64,000 bases of DNA, taken from positions 11,975,361 through 12,039,360 of the forward strand of contig CM020501.1 of assembly GCA_009823395.1 (NCBI GenBank), in the 5' to 3' direction. Source of the DNA: Thamnaconus septentrionalis. Taxonomy: Eukaryota; Chordata; Actinopteri; Tetraodontiformes; Monacanthidae. The first letter of the stretch is position 1, and every line of letters starts with the position of its first letter. Both the position numbers and the translations under genes were made by a program. The notes below the pieces were generated by a model, which saw only the letters and a list, made by a program, of their open reading frames with translations, did no database searches and was not told the origin of the DNA. Shown here in pieces: positions 27,214 through 40,024 of the stretch.

Positions 27214-30200
27214 CTGTGAGAGAAAAACTGTTCGTGAATGCATCTGGTTATGTTTAAACTTTTGCATTCAAATAAGATGTAGTGACTTTGGAAGGATGGC
27301 TCTGAAACAACAACAATCAACAAGCTGTCCTGAGTGAATGAATTACGAATAAGGGCGCACTCACACTAGGCAATCCGTATCGTGAAGTTTCAACAAAGAA
27401 CCGAAGATGAACACACATACTGTAAGATCTTGTAGATGTAAAACTATAAACTGACAGTCTGCAGATGGCAAAACAAATCCATGACATGTTCATTGATTTT
27501 TTTGCAAGCTTAATCAAACTGCCTTGTCAGTACATGGCACACAGCATCCTCTCCCGCGTTTTGATCATTTCCATATGCAGACTGTGGGATGGCAATTGAA
27601 TTTTTCTCCATTTGATTACTTCTTCCACTTCACTGTCACTTTGCTATAAGAAGATTTTATTAATTCCGAGGCCTGTCTCGAAAGTTCAAAAACACAGGAA
27701 TGGAAAATCTGAGGCAACTCACCACAAAAAGCCCAATTACATTTTTTTTAATATCATTTTGGAACACTATGGTCAACATTGATAAAATGTTAACTCTTCA
27801 TTTCAGCTTTTTGCAGCAGAACAGGGCAATCACTTTTCTTTTGATATAAAACGTTGGCATTAACAAAGACAGAGTTCTGTAAACCAGCCTCCGTTTGTAA
27901 AGACCTGCCAGAACGAAGGAGCTGTGGTTTCAAGCCATCACTGTTGGAATTTATCGTCATACTATGTTTTTAGGAACTTAAAGTCTCAAGTTTTACTTCC
28001 AAACATGACAATGAATCTAATTGAAGCTATTTATACTTTTATTAGAGAAACGTTCCTACCATTTTCCGGCTGGATATAAAAGCCTTGCAAAGGGGATGAA
28101 AGCAGCCTGTAGGTGACCTTGCCATTGAGTCCAGCATCCCGGTCTGTCGCAGAAACAGTCAAAACTAGCGTGTCTGCTAACACTAGCTCTGACAACTCCA
28201 CCTGAAATGGAATCCAAAAGATGAGCCAAAAGATTATGTTCTGTGTTGTGATGAATCAGTTTACAGTTTATGGTTGTCTTAAGATAAAAAGCGAGAATTA
28301 AATTGTGCGATTGATTATGGAATCAGATGAGATTTTAAGAATGCCTGAAAATACTATTTATTGAAAGGCAGCAACATGGAGGGTTAGTTGAAACTTGAGA
28401 GATCCAACTGCCTTGCAAGGTTGTGAAGGTTGGCTACTAAAAACATACTAAACTTTTCTAACCGGGGTATGAAAAAAAGCAACAAAAAAAAACAGTGAGT
28501 CAAATTTACACATGTAAAGAAATAAAAAATAAATAGCAAAACCAAAGAAGTTGTGATAAAACTGGAGAAAATTGTTGTTCTCTTTTCATTATTTACAATA
28601 GTATTAGTGTAGTCAATTACGCTGATGGAGTTATTCTAACAACAAAGTTATTCCCTTCGACCCAACAAAAATGTCATCTCTACCTGGTAGGAGACCTCGG
28701 TGAAAACAGGGATGTTATCATTGACGTCAACCACTTGAACTTTGACCTCTCCAATGGTGTGGTGGAGGGAGTCGGATGCCGAGACAGCCAGTGTGTACTC
28801 TGTCTGCTGTTCATAGTCCAAGGCCCGGGTCAGGGTGACCACGCCAGTATAGCGGTCAATCGCAAAAGGAAAATTGGTACTACTGTTGTCAGAGAAGCTG
28901 TAGGTGATAACTGAATTCATGTCCACGTCGTTGGCAACCACCTGGGTGACCATGTAGCCTGCTGGGAGATCTATAGGGAAGTCAAAAAAATGTACAGAAA
29001 TGAGGTGAAAATCAAAAAAGTTTAAATGAAAGCTGCAGTGTTTGGTATTACTTTCTGATATGAGTACAGGCTCCATGGGAGGGATGGTTGGACTGTTGTC
29101 ATTGACGTCCACAACTTGGACCCGGATGATTGCGGTGGTGCTGAGTGGAGGATTCCCCTTGTCCACTGCCTGCACAACCAGCCTGTGAAAAAACAGCAGT
29201 GAGACACGAAGGCTGGTTCATTGAATACAGGTATTGCAGTGGACATACTGATAAATGATGCAACTTCAGTTCGTTTGTTTAAATTTTTTTTATTAAAAAG
29301 GATGAATATTTTGATAAGGATTTCATTTTATTGATTTGATACAACAAAGTGTGTCCAGTCCTCGAAAACAAGTATCGTTAAAACCTGCCACTAACTAAAG
29401 TCAGATTTGACTTGAAATCCAGTGGTGACATTTTTCAATGTTGACATGTCTGTTTGCATCATAACAGTAAAATCAAGGAAATACTTCTCGGCAAAACTGG
29501 TAATGCAGAGGCCAATAATTAAGAAGTATGACTATCTCGAGCTCTGCCTCGACACTCTTATAGCTTTTATATGAAAAGCACTCTTACTTGTATGATGCAG
29601 TGATTTCCCGGTCCAGTAACACATTGGTGGCAAGAATCCCACGAACCGAGTCCAAGATAAAAGCTTCATTGGGGTCACCTGATACTATGGAGTACTCAAT
29701 ATGCCCATTAAACCCAGTGTCAGCATCTGAAGCAAACACCTGCAAGATAACATAGGAAGTATTTAGAATAAGTATGATTTAATTGCTTCCAAACAAACAA
29801 ACAAAAAATATGGTTTAGATTTTCATCTGACTAACCTGCATAATGTAGGTGTTGTGTGATTGGCCCTCCCAGACGGCAGTTCTGTAGCTGCTGTGTTCAA
29901 ACACTGGCGCGTTGTCATTTACGTCCAGCAGGTTGACAGAGACCCTGCAGTGAGCCGTCTGCAGTCCATTGTCAGCCAATACCACCAGTTGGATCTGAGG
30001 GCTCACCTCAAAATCCAGACTGTTGTCCTTCTGCACACGGATCTCGCCTGAAACACAGCATAAGGCCGTAAAATAACCTCCGAAAGTCTACTTGTGAAAC
30101 TTGTGTAATGTTGTAGCCAGGTGCAGCTTATGCTAGTTTTAGTCAGAAACAAAGTTTCTTTCGAAATATGGCCAAATAGTCAGTTGAAAGAATATTTTGC

Positions 30201-32871
30201 ACAATTGAGGAGTTGTTTTTTTTTTTGACTTGGCCCCTTATTCCCACTGAGAGAGGAGTTGGGAAAAGAAAACAAACCCTCATCTATTTAATAAAGGTGC
30301 TGATCTAAGCTTTTATAGGCTCAAATTTTGTGGTTAGAAAGTATCCAGTTGAGTGTCATCATAAATACACGGGCAACATATTGTGGCATGAATTGGGGGG
30401 AGAAGAGTTTGGGTTGAAATATGATAAAAGTCAGACAGGCAGCAATCATAATCCTTTAGGAAATACTTGTGTATAAACAACGAGATGAAGCTGATAAGTG
30501 GAATGGACATTTTGAGGCGAGACAGAAATAACATAGAATGGTTGGATTTGGATACTTGGGCGGGGTGGATGTACACTAATTGAAAGTGACTATAAATGAG
30601 GGGTATTTTTGATTAAATGACTGGGATTTTGTGCTATTACAACAGCTTGCATGGTAAAAATGCGAATGATGTTCCAAGAATGACATCTGTTTCACATCGC
30701 CCAAGCAAAGGCTCACGATACAGTTTATCAAATCAGAGCCTTTACATGCAAGATTTCATGCGTGTTTCTTACCCGTGTGACGGTTGATGGAGAAATCGTG
30801 GTTCTCATTGCCACTAAATATGGTGTATGTGATCCTTTGCCTGCTGCTGGTTTGCTCAATGGCCTCCACTTTTGTAATCCAAGTGCCTTCATGAAGAGAA
30901 AGTGAGACATTTAACTCCAAACCTCCTCATACAGACAACTTACACGAAAGACAGCAAGTTCAAAAGTACAACAAATAAAAAAGTAAAAAAAGGAATGGTA
31001 CAGGGGAAGATTGCCTAAACATTTTAGATATTTAAAAAAAATATTAAATGTTAATCAAAACATGAAAACCCTTTATGCTGTATGATTGACCACTGAGAAG
31101 TCAATAGTCCACAAGAGTCGTTTTAAATTTGTCATTCATTCTTTTGTGTGATGACCTCCAGTTCATCAACTCATTGATCCTATTTATTATTTGCAGTGAT
31201 GCCAGCAGAGCAAAGCATAAAAACACGTAAAACAGCTTGTAATATGTTGCCAGCTAAAAAAGAGCCAGCCTCTCTAAAATCTTGGTGGTAGACAACCGTC
31301 TAGATGAATTAAAACGGAGATAACAGTGTGCCCTGTGGTACTCCATTTTTAGTTTTTAAGACCGAAAAACTTTATAAGGGACAACAGCTGATCTATAACA
31401 CAAGCAACGATTCTGTCGCATAATTTAATAAAATCATGGGCTGATATGTCAGGGTGATGAGGTGGTTGATGAAGATTTCACCGATGTTGTAAAAAAAAAT
31501 GGAAAAGGAGTCGGTAAGACATACCCGCTCTACTGTTTTCCTTAATAGTCGTGTTGTACTCCTTGTTTATGAAATGCAGACCCTCGTGCTCTCCCTTCAG
31601 ATGTATCAGAACCAGGCAGGTGGAAGTCAAAGGAGGCTGGCCACGGTCTGAAACCACGACGTGTAACTTCCTGCCGGAGAAACCTGCTCTCACACGCCTC
31701 CTCAGCGAGATCTCGCCTGTCTCGATGTTGACATCAAACAAGTTCTCCTCATCCGATAAGATGAACTGCACACTCCCGTTCTCATCCTGGTCCCCATCCG
31801 TCGCCGTCACAGTGGCTATTATCTGGTTGGGCAGGGTCCTCATGGAGACCCAGGCATTGATGGGGTTCTGCTCACAGACCGGCACGTTGTCGTTGACATC
31901 CTCAACCTGTATGGTCACCGACACGGCGGAGCTCAGCGGCCCCTGGGTGCAGCCGTCTGTGGCCACGGCTCTGAGGGTGTACTGGGCCCTGCTCTCTCTG
32001 TCCAGGGACCTGGTGGTCTGGATTACTCCGGACAGAGGGTCTACCGAGAAGGCTCCCTGGCTGCTGTCCTCCGTCAGAGAGTAGGTCAGGTCCCCATTTG
32101 ATCCCTCATCGGGGTCAAAGGCGCTGACACGCAGGACCTCGGCGCCTGCGGGGAGACTCTCGCTGATGGAGGCGTGGTAGCTTTTGCGGCTGAAGGACGG
32201 GACGTTGTCGTTCTGATCCAGCAGGACCAGCTGAAGTCGGGTGAAGGAGCTCAGTGGGGCGGGGCCATAGTCGCGGGCCTGGATGGTGAGCGTATAGTTC
32301 TGTCTTTCCTCACGGTCGAGCACCTGCGTGGTGCTGACGACACCTGAGTGGCTGTTGATGGTGAAGCGGCCCCTGTAGTCCTCACCTGGGGAACCAATGA
32401 TGATATTCATGAAGATGTAACAGTGTGTCGTTATCCGTTGTCTGTTGTGAAGTGTGTAGAGGTAGCAAAAGAGTTCACATTCTCTACTTAAAAGTATGTA
32501 TACTTGTGTTAAAAAAATATCTGGTAAGTAAACGTGCTGATTTAACTCAATGAACACAATTAATATATACTGACTACATACAGACGAAACTAATATATAC
32601 TGATTCAACTAAAAAGAAATCCTCTGAAATATGATTCAGTTTCATATTGAATGACACAACAGCAGAGTTCAAATAGCTCCAAGCAACCACAACTAAAAAT
32701 AATAAGTGAATTTGTATAGTTTAAAGAATTTAAAACACAGCATGTTTTTCCGATGTAAGAAGTAGAAAGTGCAGCGATTTGTGTAAAAACATAATGAGTA
32801 AAAGTAAAAAGACCTCAGAAAAAGAAATAATCAAGTTATGTACAGAAAATCTACTTGTAAAGCACTGTCAC

Positions 32872-32920
<49 letters not shown>

Positions 32921-35900
32921 TTCCCACCTCTGAAAGTGTGTGCAACACTGCAGGGCAGCGACACACTTCTTGTGTCCTCACCTGATATGGAGTAGTGTAT
33001 AGTTCCATTTTCCCCGTGGTCTGGGTCAGAAGCTTGGGCAGTGTGCACTGGGCCAGGCAGCAGGTTTTCTGGGATGCTGATCTGGAAGGACGACTGCATG
33101 AACTCTGGGGGGTTGTCGTTGTCGTCCAGGACTGAGCACAACACTGTGGCTGTGCCCGTCATAGGCCGAGAGCCACTGTCCCGGGCCTGGACTGTAAACC
33201 GGCACCACCATAAGAGAACAGTTAGACTGACTGCAGATAATCACGTTACGGCAGACTTTTTAGATTGAAATTCTGGATTTTTACCGATTTTTCTATTTGC
33301 CAGAAGACCAAATCAAAACAGAGAGACTTCAATCACAATATATATTTAATTAGAGTTTTGGTCTGCTGGCCTACATGACTTCTAACTGTATCTAATGATA
33401 TTGAACTATGAATTAGTCAAGTGGTAAAAGTCCTGCCTATTTTATTTAGATAAATACAGCATTAATTTTGGGCATTCAGAATTGTTATCAGTAATTATTT
33501 TGCAAAGAAGGTCTCAACCAACAACCACAACCATTGCATTTTGACTGTGTGATCAACTTCAACCTGCTGCTCAATTTTCCCCTGTTGTTTTAACTGGATG
33601 GCTCAGGTTCTACAAAGTCACGTAATGCAATACACCATTTAAATGTCCCACTTCCCTGCACAAAACTGGTATGAACAATATTAGGAAGTTATCAAGACAT
33701 TTCAAGGAGGTTAGTTTTGGCCCTAATAGAGTTTTGGCCGTAAAGCATAAAGCAGTGACTTTATGGATGGTTAACAGTGTTGCAGACATTGTGAATTTAG
33801 ATTAAGACCCCGTCAGCAGAGCGGCCTGCAGCAGCTTTAATACAGGTACCCATTACAGACAGAACTTTGCATTTATTTTATTTCCAGCCAAATGCGTCTG
33901 CAGCCCGAGATGATTGTCGCCATATATTTCAGCATTTCCCAGCAAAGCCCCCAGAAGATTCTGGCACCACTTTAAGACGTCCAGGCTTTCCCTGCCATTA
34001 CTTTTGTTATTACATTTAATTGTTCATCGTCCTGCTCACTGTACAAATATTATGATAAAACATCTGAAAGCGTTTTATCGCTAAACACTGCTGACTAGAT
34101 TGAAGGTAATTGCCGTGTGCGCCCACAAGAGAGTGAAAGAAAAACACTTCAAACAGGCAGAGCGGCGCAGCAGTCAGTGGACGTGAGTGGCACTGTACTC
34201 GGCCCCATAAAAGTCTACCGTTTCCTCCACATAAATCCATCTGTGGAATATTGTCGCCAGCGCACAAAAGACAGACTGTGAATTCTTTATGACTCTGGTC
34301 GTCAAGCATGACAAGGGAGAAGGTAGAGAATGAGAAACAGACAGGGCCAGTCAAATGCCCCTCTTTTGAAACTGAAAAAAATGATACAGTTGTTTGAATT
34401 GTCCATGTTGCCAAGTTTAGAATTTTTACTGATATTTGTTCAACGTTTTTAAAGTAAGAACATTTGGGCGTCGTATGGCTGAAACGGAACAAGAAAGTGA
34501 ATCATACAGACAATCTACATTTTTCTCTATCTGGCTTACTGATGAATGCTCTCAGGGCATCAGTCTTATGGTGGAATCCATTAAATGCCCTCTATTATTT
34601 TCAGTTCTTTGTTTTTTTTTTTTGTTCTGACATTATTATGGCAGCCTCACTTGATGTTTCGCGCAAAAAAGCTCAAAAAATCTATTTAAAACAGAATATT
34701 TATCCTTTATTTATTTTTTTGTTATATATTTATATTTATCCTTTTGTTTACATCTCCCTGCATGTGTGCCCTCTTTCATTACAAAGAGCAGACGTTGCTG
34801 TGGTTTAAACTTTATGACATGTTGCCAATTAGGAATCTTCAATATGGTTTCAGACCTGCAGTCAGGTTTTGTCTATTTTTTGTATCTTTACATGACGCAC
34901 ATCACATGATCAACATGTGTCACTTCTGCTTCTAAACAAAACAGATGTTTTTTTTATTTTTCACAATGCAGCAGGCCACTGTGAGAGAAGACAGAGAGGC
35001 CTCGAGGCGAGAAGCTCTCGTAATGCAGTTCATCAACAGACCTCTCAGACTCGAACTTAGCTTTAACAAACACAGTTACAAAAACAACAATAATACATTA
35101 ACGATTAATAATAATGAGTCTGTGTGTGTGTGTCCCTCCTACCTCTGAGGGTGAAGTGCTGCTGCTGCTCTCGGTCCAGGTAGGAGGTGGTGGTGATCAG
35201 ACCGGTGTAAGGGTTGATGCTGAAGAGTTCGTAGCCGGGACCAGGCAGCAGACTGTACCACACCACAGCGTTCTCTCTCTGGGGGCAGAGGTCGTCAATA
35301 CACACCGACGAGAAGAAGAAGAAGAAGGAGAAGAAGAAGAAGAAGAACTCATCAATCATAAGGCACACAGAACATTTTGAGTACTGCTTATCTCTCAGCA
35401 TTTGTTGTTCACTGACTTGTCCCTGCCAGTGCTGCGACTGAGCTGTGAATCAGCGAAGGGAATCACTCGGTTGCTCGTCCCACTCACCCAGAAGAACGGA
35501 TCAATCAGTGGCTCGGGGAGTGGGTGACTCAAATGACTCAAAACCCGATTCTCTTTGATGAGTGACCCCAATAAATGCAAGTCAGTAAAAAGAAGTATTC
35601 CATCACCTATCATGTTACCTGACACCTCAAGTTAATGAAAAATAGAGGCTTTGTTGGAACAATAATAATGAATTAATCATGAAGTCCTAAAGGAAAAAAA
35701 AATGATGAGCTTCTTAAATCGCTGTACACACTACTCGTTTTACATTGTTGATTGATTTAGTGTCAATAAAAAATTTGTCTCGGACTGTTGACTGTATTAA
35801 CTGCAAATTTCTCTGCATTTTTAAATTGAAATTTGAACTTAATTTGTCGAGCTGTGTGTCATTGATTTGAACAGTATGCCTTGTTAACAAAAATATTTTG

Positions 35901-38900
35901 AGTTTCTCATGCGTGAAAACAAGCAGATAGAGTTTCCCTAATGTTCAGTCCGTTCAACGGGAACAGCATGCTTTGTGTCTTTCGTCTGCGCATCTGTCTT
36001 AATTCTAGCGCTGGGGTTTTAGCACCTCATCAGGTGAGCTCTCGCCAGCTTTGCTCCTAATTAAAAACGGGCCGTGCGGCGCGCAGATTGAAAACAGAAC
36101 CTGTTCGGCGTGTCACCCCAGAGCCCCGACAGAGGAGAGAAAGCTCCGTCTGAGTCGTCGGCACGGCGGCCGCTTCGGGTTCGCAACATGACCACAGCCA
36201 GCAGAAAAAAAAGAAATCCCTAATTAAGTAGTGTACGAGCTACTGGTGAGAGAGAGAATAAAAAAAGTGCATTGTGGGAGAGGGGGGAATATCTGCATGA
36301 TGCAGTAATTAGGCCTCACATGATGACTTCCTGTGATCAGTGTTTACCAGAGCTGGAGCGGAGCAGAAAGAGCCCTTGTGAAATCAAGTGAAGCGGAGAA
36401 GATGGTTCATGTGCAGCTCAGCCTGTTTTAACTGTTTAAAGGGGTCAAAGTCAAAGAGGAAGTACTCATTTACGAGCTCATGACGCTATTCTTTCTGTCT
36501 TAGAATCAGCATTGCGTGTGTGATTTGGTGGATGAAGGCACTTCTCACACAATCTGAGTTTAATTTTGAAAACCGCCCTTCAAGGTACACTTACTGATAA
36601 AGTTTCTCAAATTGTCCTAAAACACTCGATATTTCAGGACATGCCGCTTCATTTATAGTTTCTATATTTTATAAGTAAGTGTTGTCTCATTATGGGCGGT
36701 GGTCACCAGGTGCAGACTGGCCATGTGGTCCACTGGGAACTGTCCCAGCGGGCTGATGGCTTAAGTGGAATTTTGTTTATTTATTTGCACGGCCACAGAA
36801 ACTGTCTGACAGGCCAGTTGTCGCGGTCCGTCGACACATCCCATCGGTTTATACAGCTGTCAGTCACTGGCGGTCTGTTAATCACATAATTACTAAATTG
36901 CTAAAGCTATTGAACGGGGCAGGTGTGACGGAGCAGCGGCCATCGTGTCCTGGTGCCGCTGGCAAACAGCTGAAGGTGTTTTTTTTTTTTTTTTTTTCCA
37001 AAAGACATCTTTAAAATTTATTTGTACTGGAGATTCCACTTTTCATTTTTGCAGCCCTCATCGCTGTCAGTTCAAGGGACCAAAAAAAGCCAAAAGCTGA
37101 TTTTGTTTGGTCCCTGGGAGGCACTGACTGCATTTACAGTGTCTTAATTTCATAGCAGTTGTTAAAATGTGAGAACAAACCAGTACAATTCTCAATCCGC
37201 TCAACACGGGAGCACAGACAGACCCAAGTAAAAGACTGACACGAACCATTAGCGTAGCATCTCTAGCTAATGAAGTTCTTAAACAGGTGGTGGGCCAATA
37301 CAAGGAGAAAACAAAGGTCATCTTGGAGCAGTGTGTTTGCGGCCCAAGCGAAGCTGTTAGGAGGGAGCTCCTGAGCGGCCAGACGAGCCGATTCAAGGAG
37401 ACGGATGAAAACACGGCGCTTATTGGCACAGATGGCTTGGATTATGGAAATCATCACGGGAGAGAGAGACTGAGAGAGGACCTTTCAGATCTCCCAGAGG
37501 AGCTGTGTGCTTGCTGTTCTTGGACAATTCTCACCCCCCAAAAATGTTGGTTCAAATCTAGGGACCCACTCACCCTCCCCCCGTTCCTGTACCGCCACAC
37601 AAAACCTCCCACCTCTGGTATTCCGGAGGACTGGTACTGTCAACAGGACCAGATGAAATGGGATTTAGGAGGCCCCTGTGCGCAGCGTGTTAAAATAAAC
37701 AGGCCTGATGTGTGGATTTGTGAATGCGGCTGCGGGTCAGATTTGCGGGGATGTAGGGTGAACGTGTAGCACATGGAGGAGACGCCGGAGGAGCGAGGCG
37801 TGAGGAAATGGGTCAGGGTTTGGTTCCAATTAAAGAGCTGTTTCACTCCATTAAACTAATGGAGTGAAGCAAAACAGCGAAGGGCCACCGCTCGGTGCAG
37901 TGTCCACGTTCACCCACAGCATGGCAGAGCGGCTGCTTGCGCTGATCAGCTCTGTCCCCCCCAAAAAAAAAATCACTGTTCATTATTGACATTTAAATGA
38001 GCCATTTGGATTGGTATTTTGTTCCTTCCAGGTCAGTTATTTGAAATAAGTGAACCGACCAAGAGCTTGAATTGGTTCTCCAGGCTTAGAAGCTTTTCAG
38101 TACAAATGAAAAGCTTGGACGGCGTGCAACTTTTTGCTTTAAGGCCTTCTGGTGTGAATCAAGACGAGAAAATATCAGCAGCCTTTTTTATGAACTATTA
38201 GAAAGAAAACAAACCAATCAGCTCAAAATCAAAACCATCTGCGCAGCCTCACAGCCCAGCTTGCGTGGACTGGGAGACTTACATCAGCGGTCTGACTTTG
38301 AAAGAATTTGGAAAAACACATCAAAGTGGACTGCTCCACCATGCATTGATTTTGTTTTCGTTGAACTACACACATTCATTTTTTAGACAACAACAACAAG
38401 AACACCATTTCTGCCAAACCCTGGTGTCGACTTCATTAATCGTTGCTTTGACCTGATTGGTTTGTTTTTTTTAAGAAAGTACAAAAAGCTCTTTACTGGG
38501 ATTGTCCGATGCAACTGAATCAGATATTTAGGGACACATCAAATTGAATCGTTTTGTTCTGTAACAAAAATAAATTATTTTTGAGTCACATTGGTAACCA
38601 TCTACCTAGACATGTATCAATTGAAATATCACAGAGAGTCGGCAGTTCTACAATTTACCCTTTTTTATGGTTCCACAACTTTTTGCAAAAATTAAAAATT
38701 TGTATTTATATTTTCAGGTCAATACTTTTTTTTTTTTTTTGACTTTTGCACAGGGCAATTTTTTCTTTGGTTTTTGTCTAGCGAATAAGTCACAAATATG
38801 GCCACCATAACAAAACCAGATACATAAGATCTTCTTAAAATCTGGAGTGCAGCGGACTGAAAGACATTTTAAGATGAATTTACAACATAAACATGCAACT

Positions 38901-39970
38901 TTGTACGTCAGGGAATGATGTCAGTCTTCACGCAATCATACACAAAGAGAAAATGCCCATGACGTCACCGACACTCGAATGCTGCCACCTGGACGCTTTT
39001 AAAGCATATTGTACTTCCTTATCTGCTGCACTTTACACCCGCAGTTACACATGGAACACAATAAAAACGCAATAAATCCAGGATGATAGAGTAACTAGCA
39101 GAAGAGAACTACCAAACATATATATCGAAGCCAGTGTGAGTGCAAGCAACACCATCCAGGACTTTTTACACTCATCCAGGACACTTGAGTCAACTCAGTC
39201 CTTATTCATCTGATATTTAAAAACAATCTTATTCTGTTCATACTGTCGACTGGACTGTTACCTGAGTCCCCGTCAGTGGCAGAGACCCTGATCACTGGCT
39301 CTCCAGGGTCTCTGTTCTCGGCCACGCTGGCGTTGTAGACGCTCTGGCCGAAGACGGGCGACTGGTCGTTGACGTCGCCCACCTCCACCGTCAGGGTCTG
39401 GGTGGAGGAGAGCGACGGCAGGCCTTGGTCCACCGCTCGGACGGTGAGACGGTGGAAACGCTGCGTCTCGTAGTCCAGAGGAGCTGAGAGGAACAGGAGG
39501 CCTTAGAGAGAAGGAGGAGGGTTTGTCGGGTTATTGTCACTCAGCAGATCTCCCCTGTTGGCACAGTAACACTGGTTATAGGGGTTTAGTGTTTTCATGT
39601 AGAGCTGTGCCGACTATATAGAAAAAAAACACATTATGCAACATTCATACAACAGCTCAGTCAGAAAAGGTTTTGGTGATCAATTCTTAATTAATCATGT
39701 TGAATATTTCTTCCAAGTCAACTAACTAGCAAACTAATCTAAACTGACACAATACTGTATTTCCCTCAGGGAAGACTCAGTAAAACGTCAGGCTGCATCG
39801 CCCCCTACTGGTGAGAAGCTCAACTGCTTTGGCTAAAACCTTCACTAATACAAGACTCTCCTTGACAATAAACCACGTTTTCAGTTTTTGTGCTTTTTGT
39901 GTCAATATTTCTATTTAACATTTTGAGCACCCACTGCTCCTCACTGCCTCTATGTCACGTGATGCACGCG

Positions 39971-40024
<54 letters not shown>

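Larger units (their letters stand above)
35275..39261. other. dchs2: dchs2 intron 10, the longest intron (4 kb)
   Basis: No nested gene is recognised. It contains a (GAA)n tract (35309-35347) that forms the pyrimidine tract for exon 11, a hairpin at 37837-37878, and GC-richer stretches near 36000-36350 that look like non-coding conserved sequence. The 160-codon plus-strand ORF at 37287-37769 has no recognisable domain and is not called. Confidence 0.55.

Noticed and set aside
34016..34492. 158-codon minus-strand ORF in dchs2 intron 11
   Set aside because: Low-complexity, intronic, no recognisable protein family.
37287..37769. 160-codon plus-strand ORF in dchs2 intron 10
   Set aside because: No domain, no plausible splice context, and codon choice unlike the neighbouring genes; likely chance.
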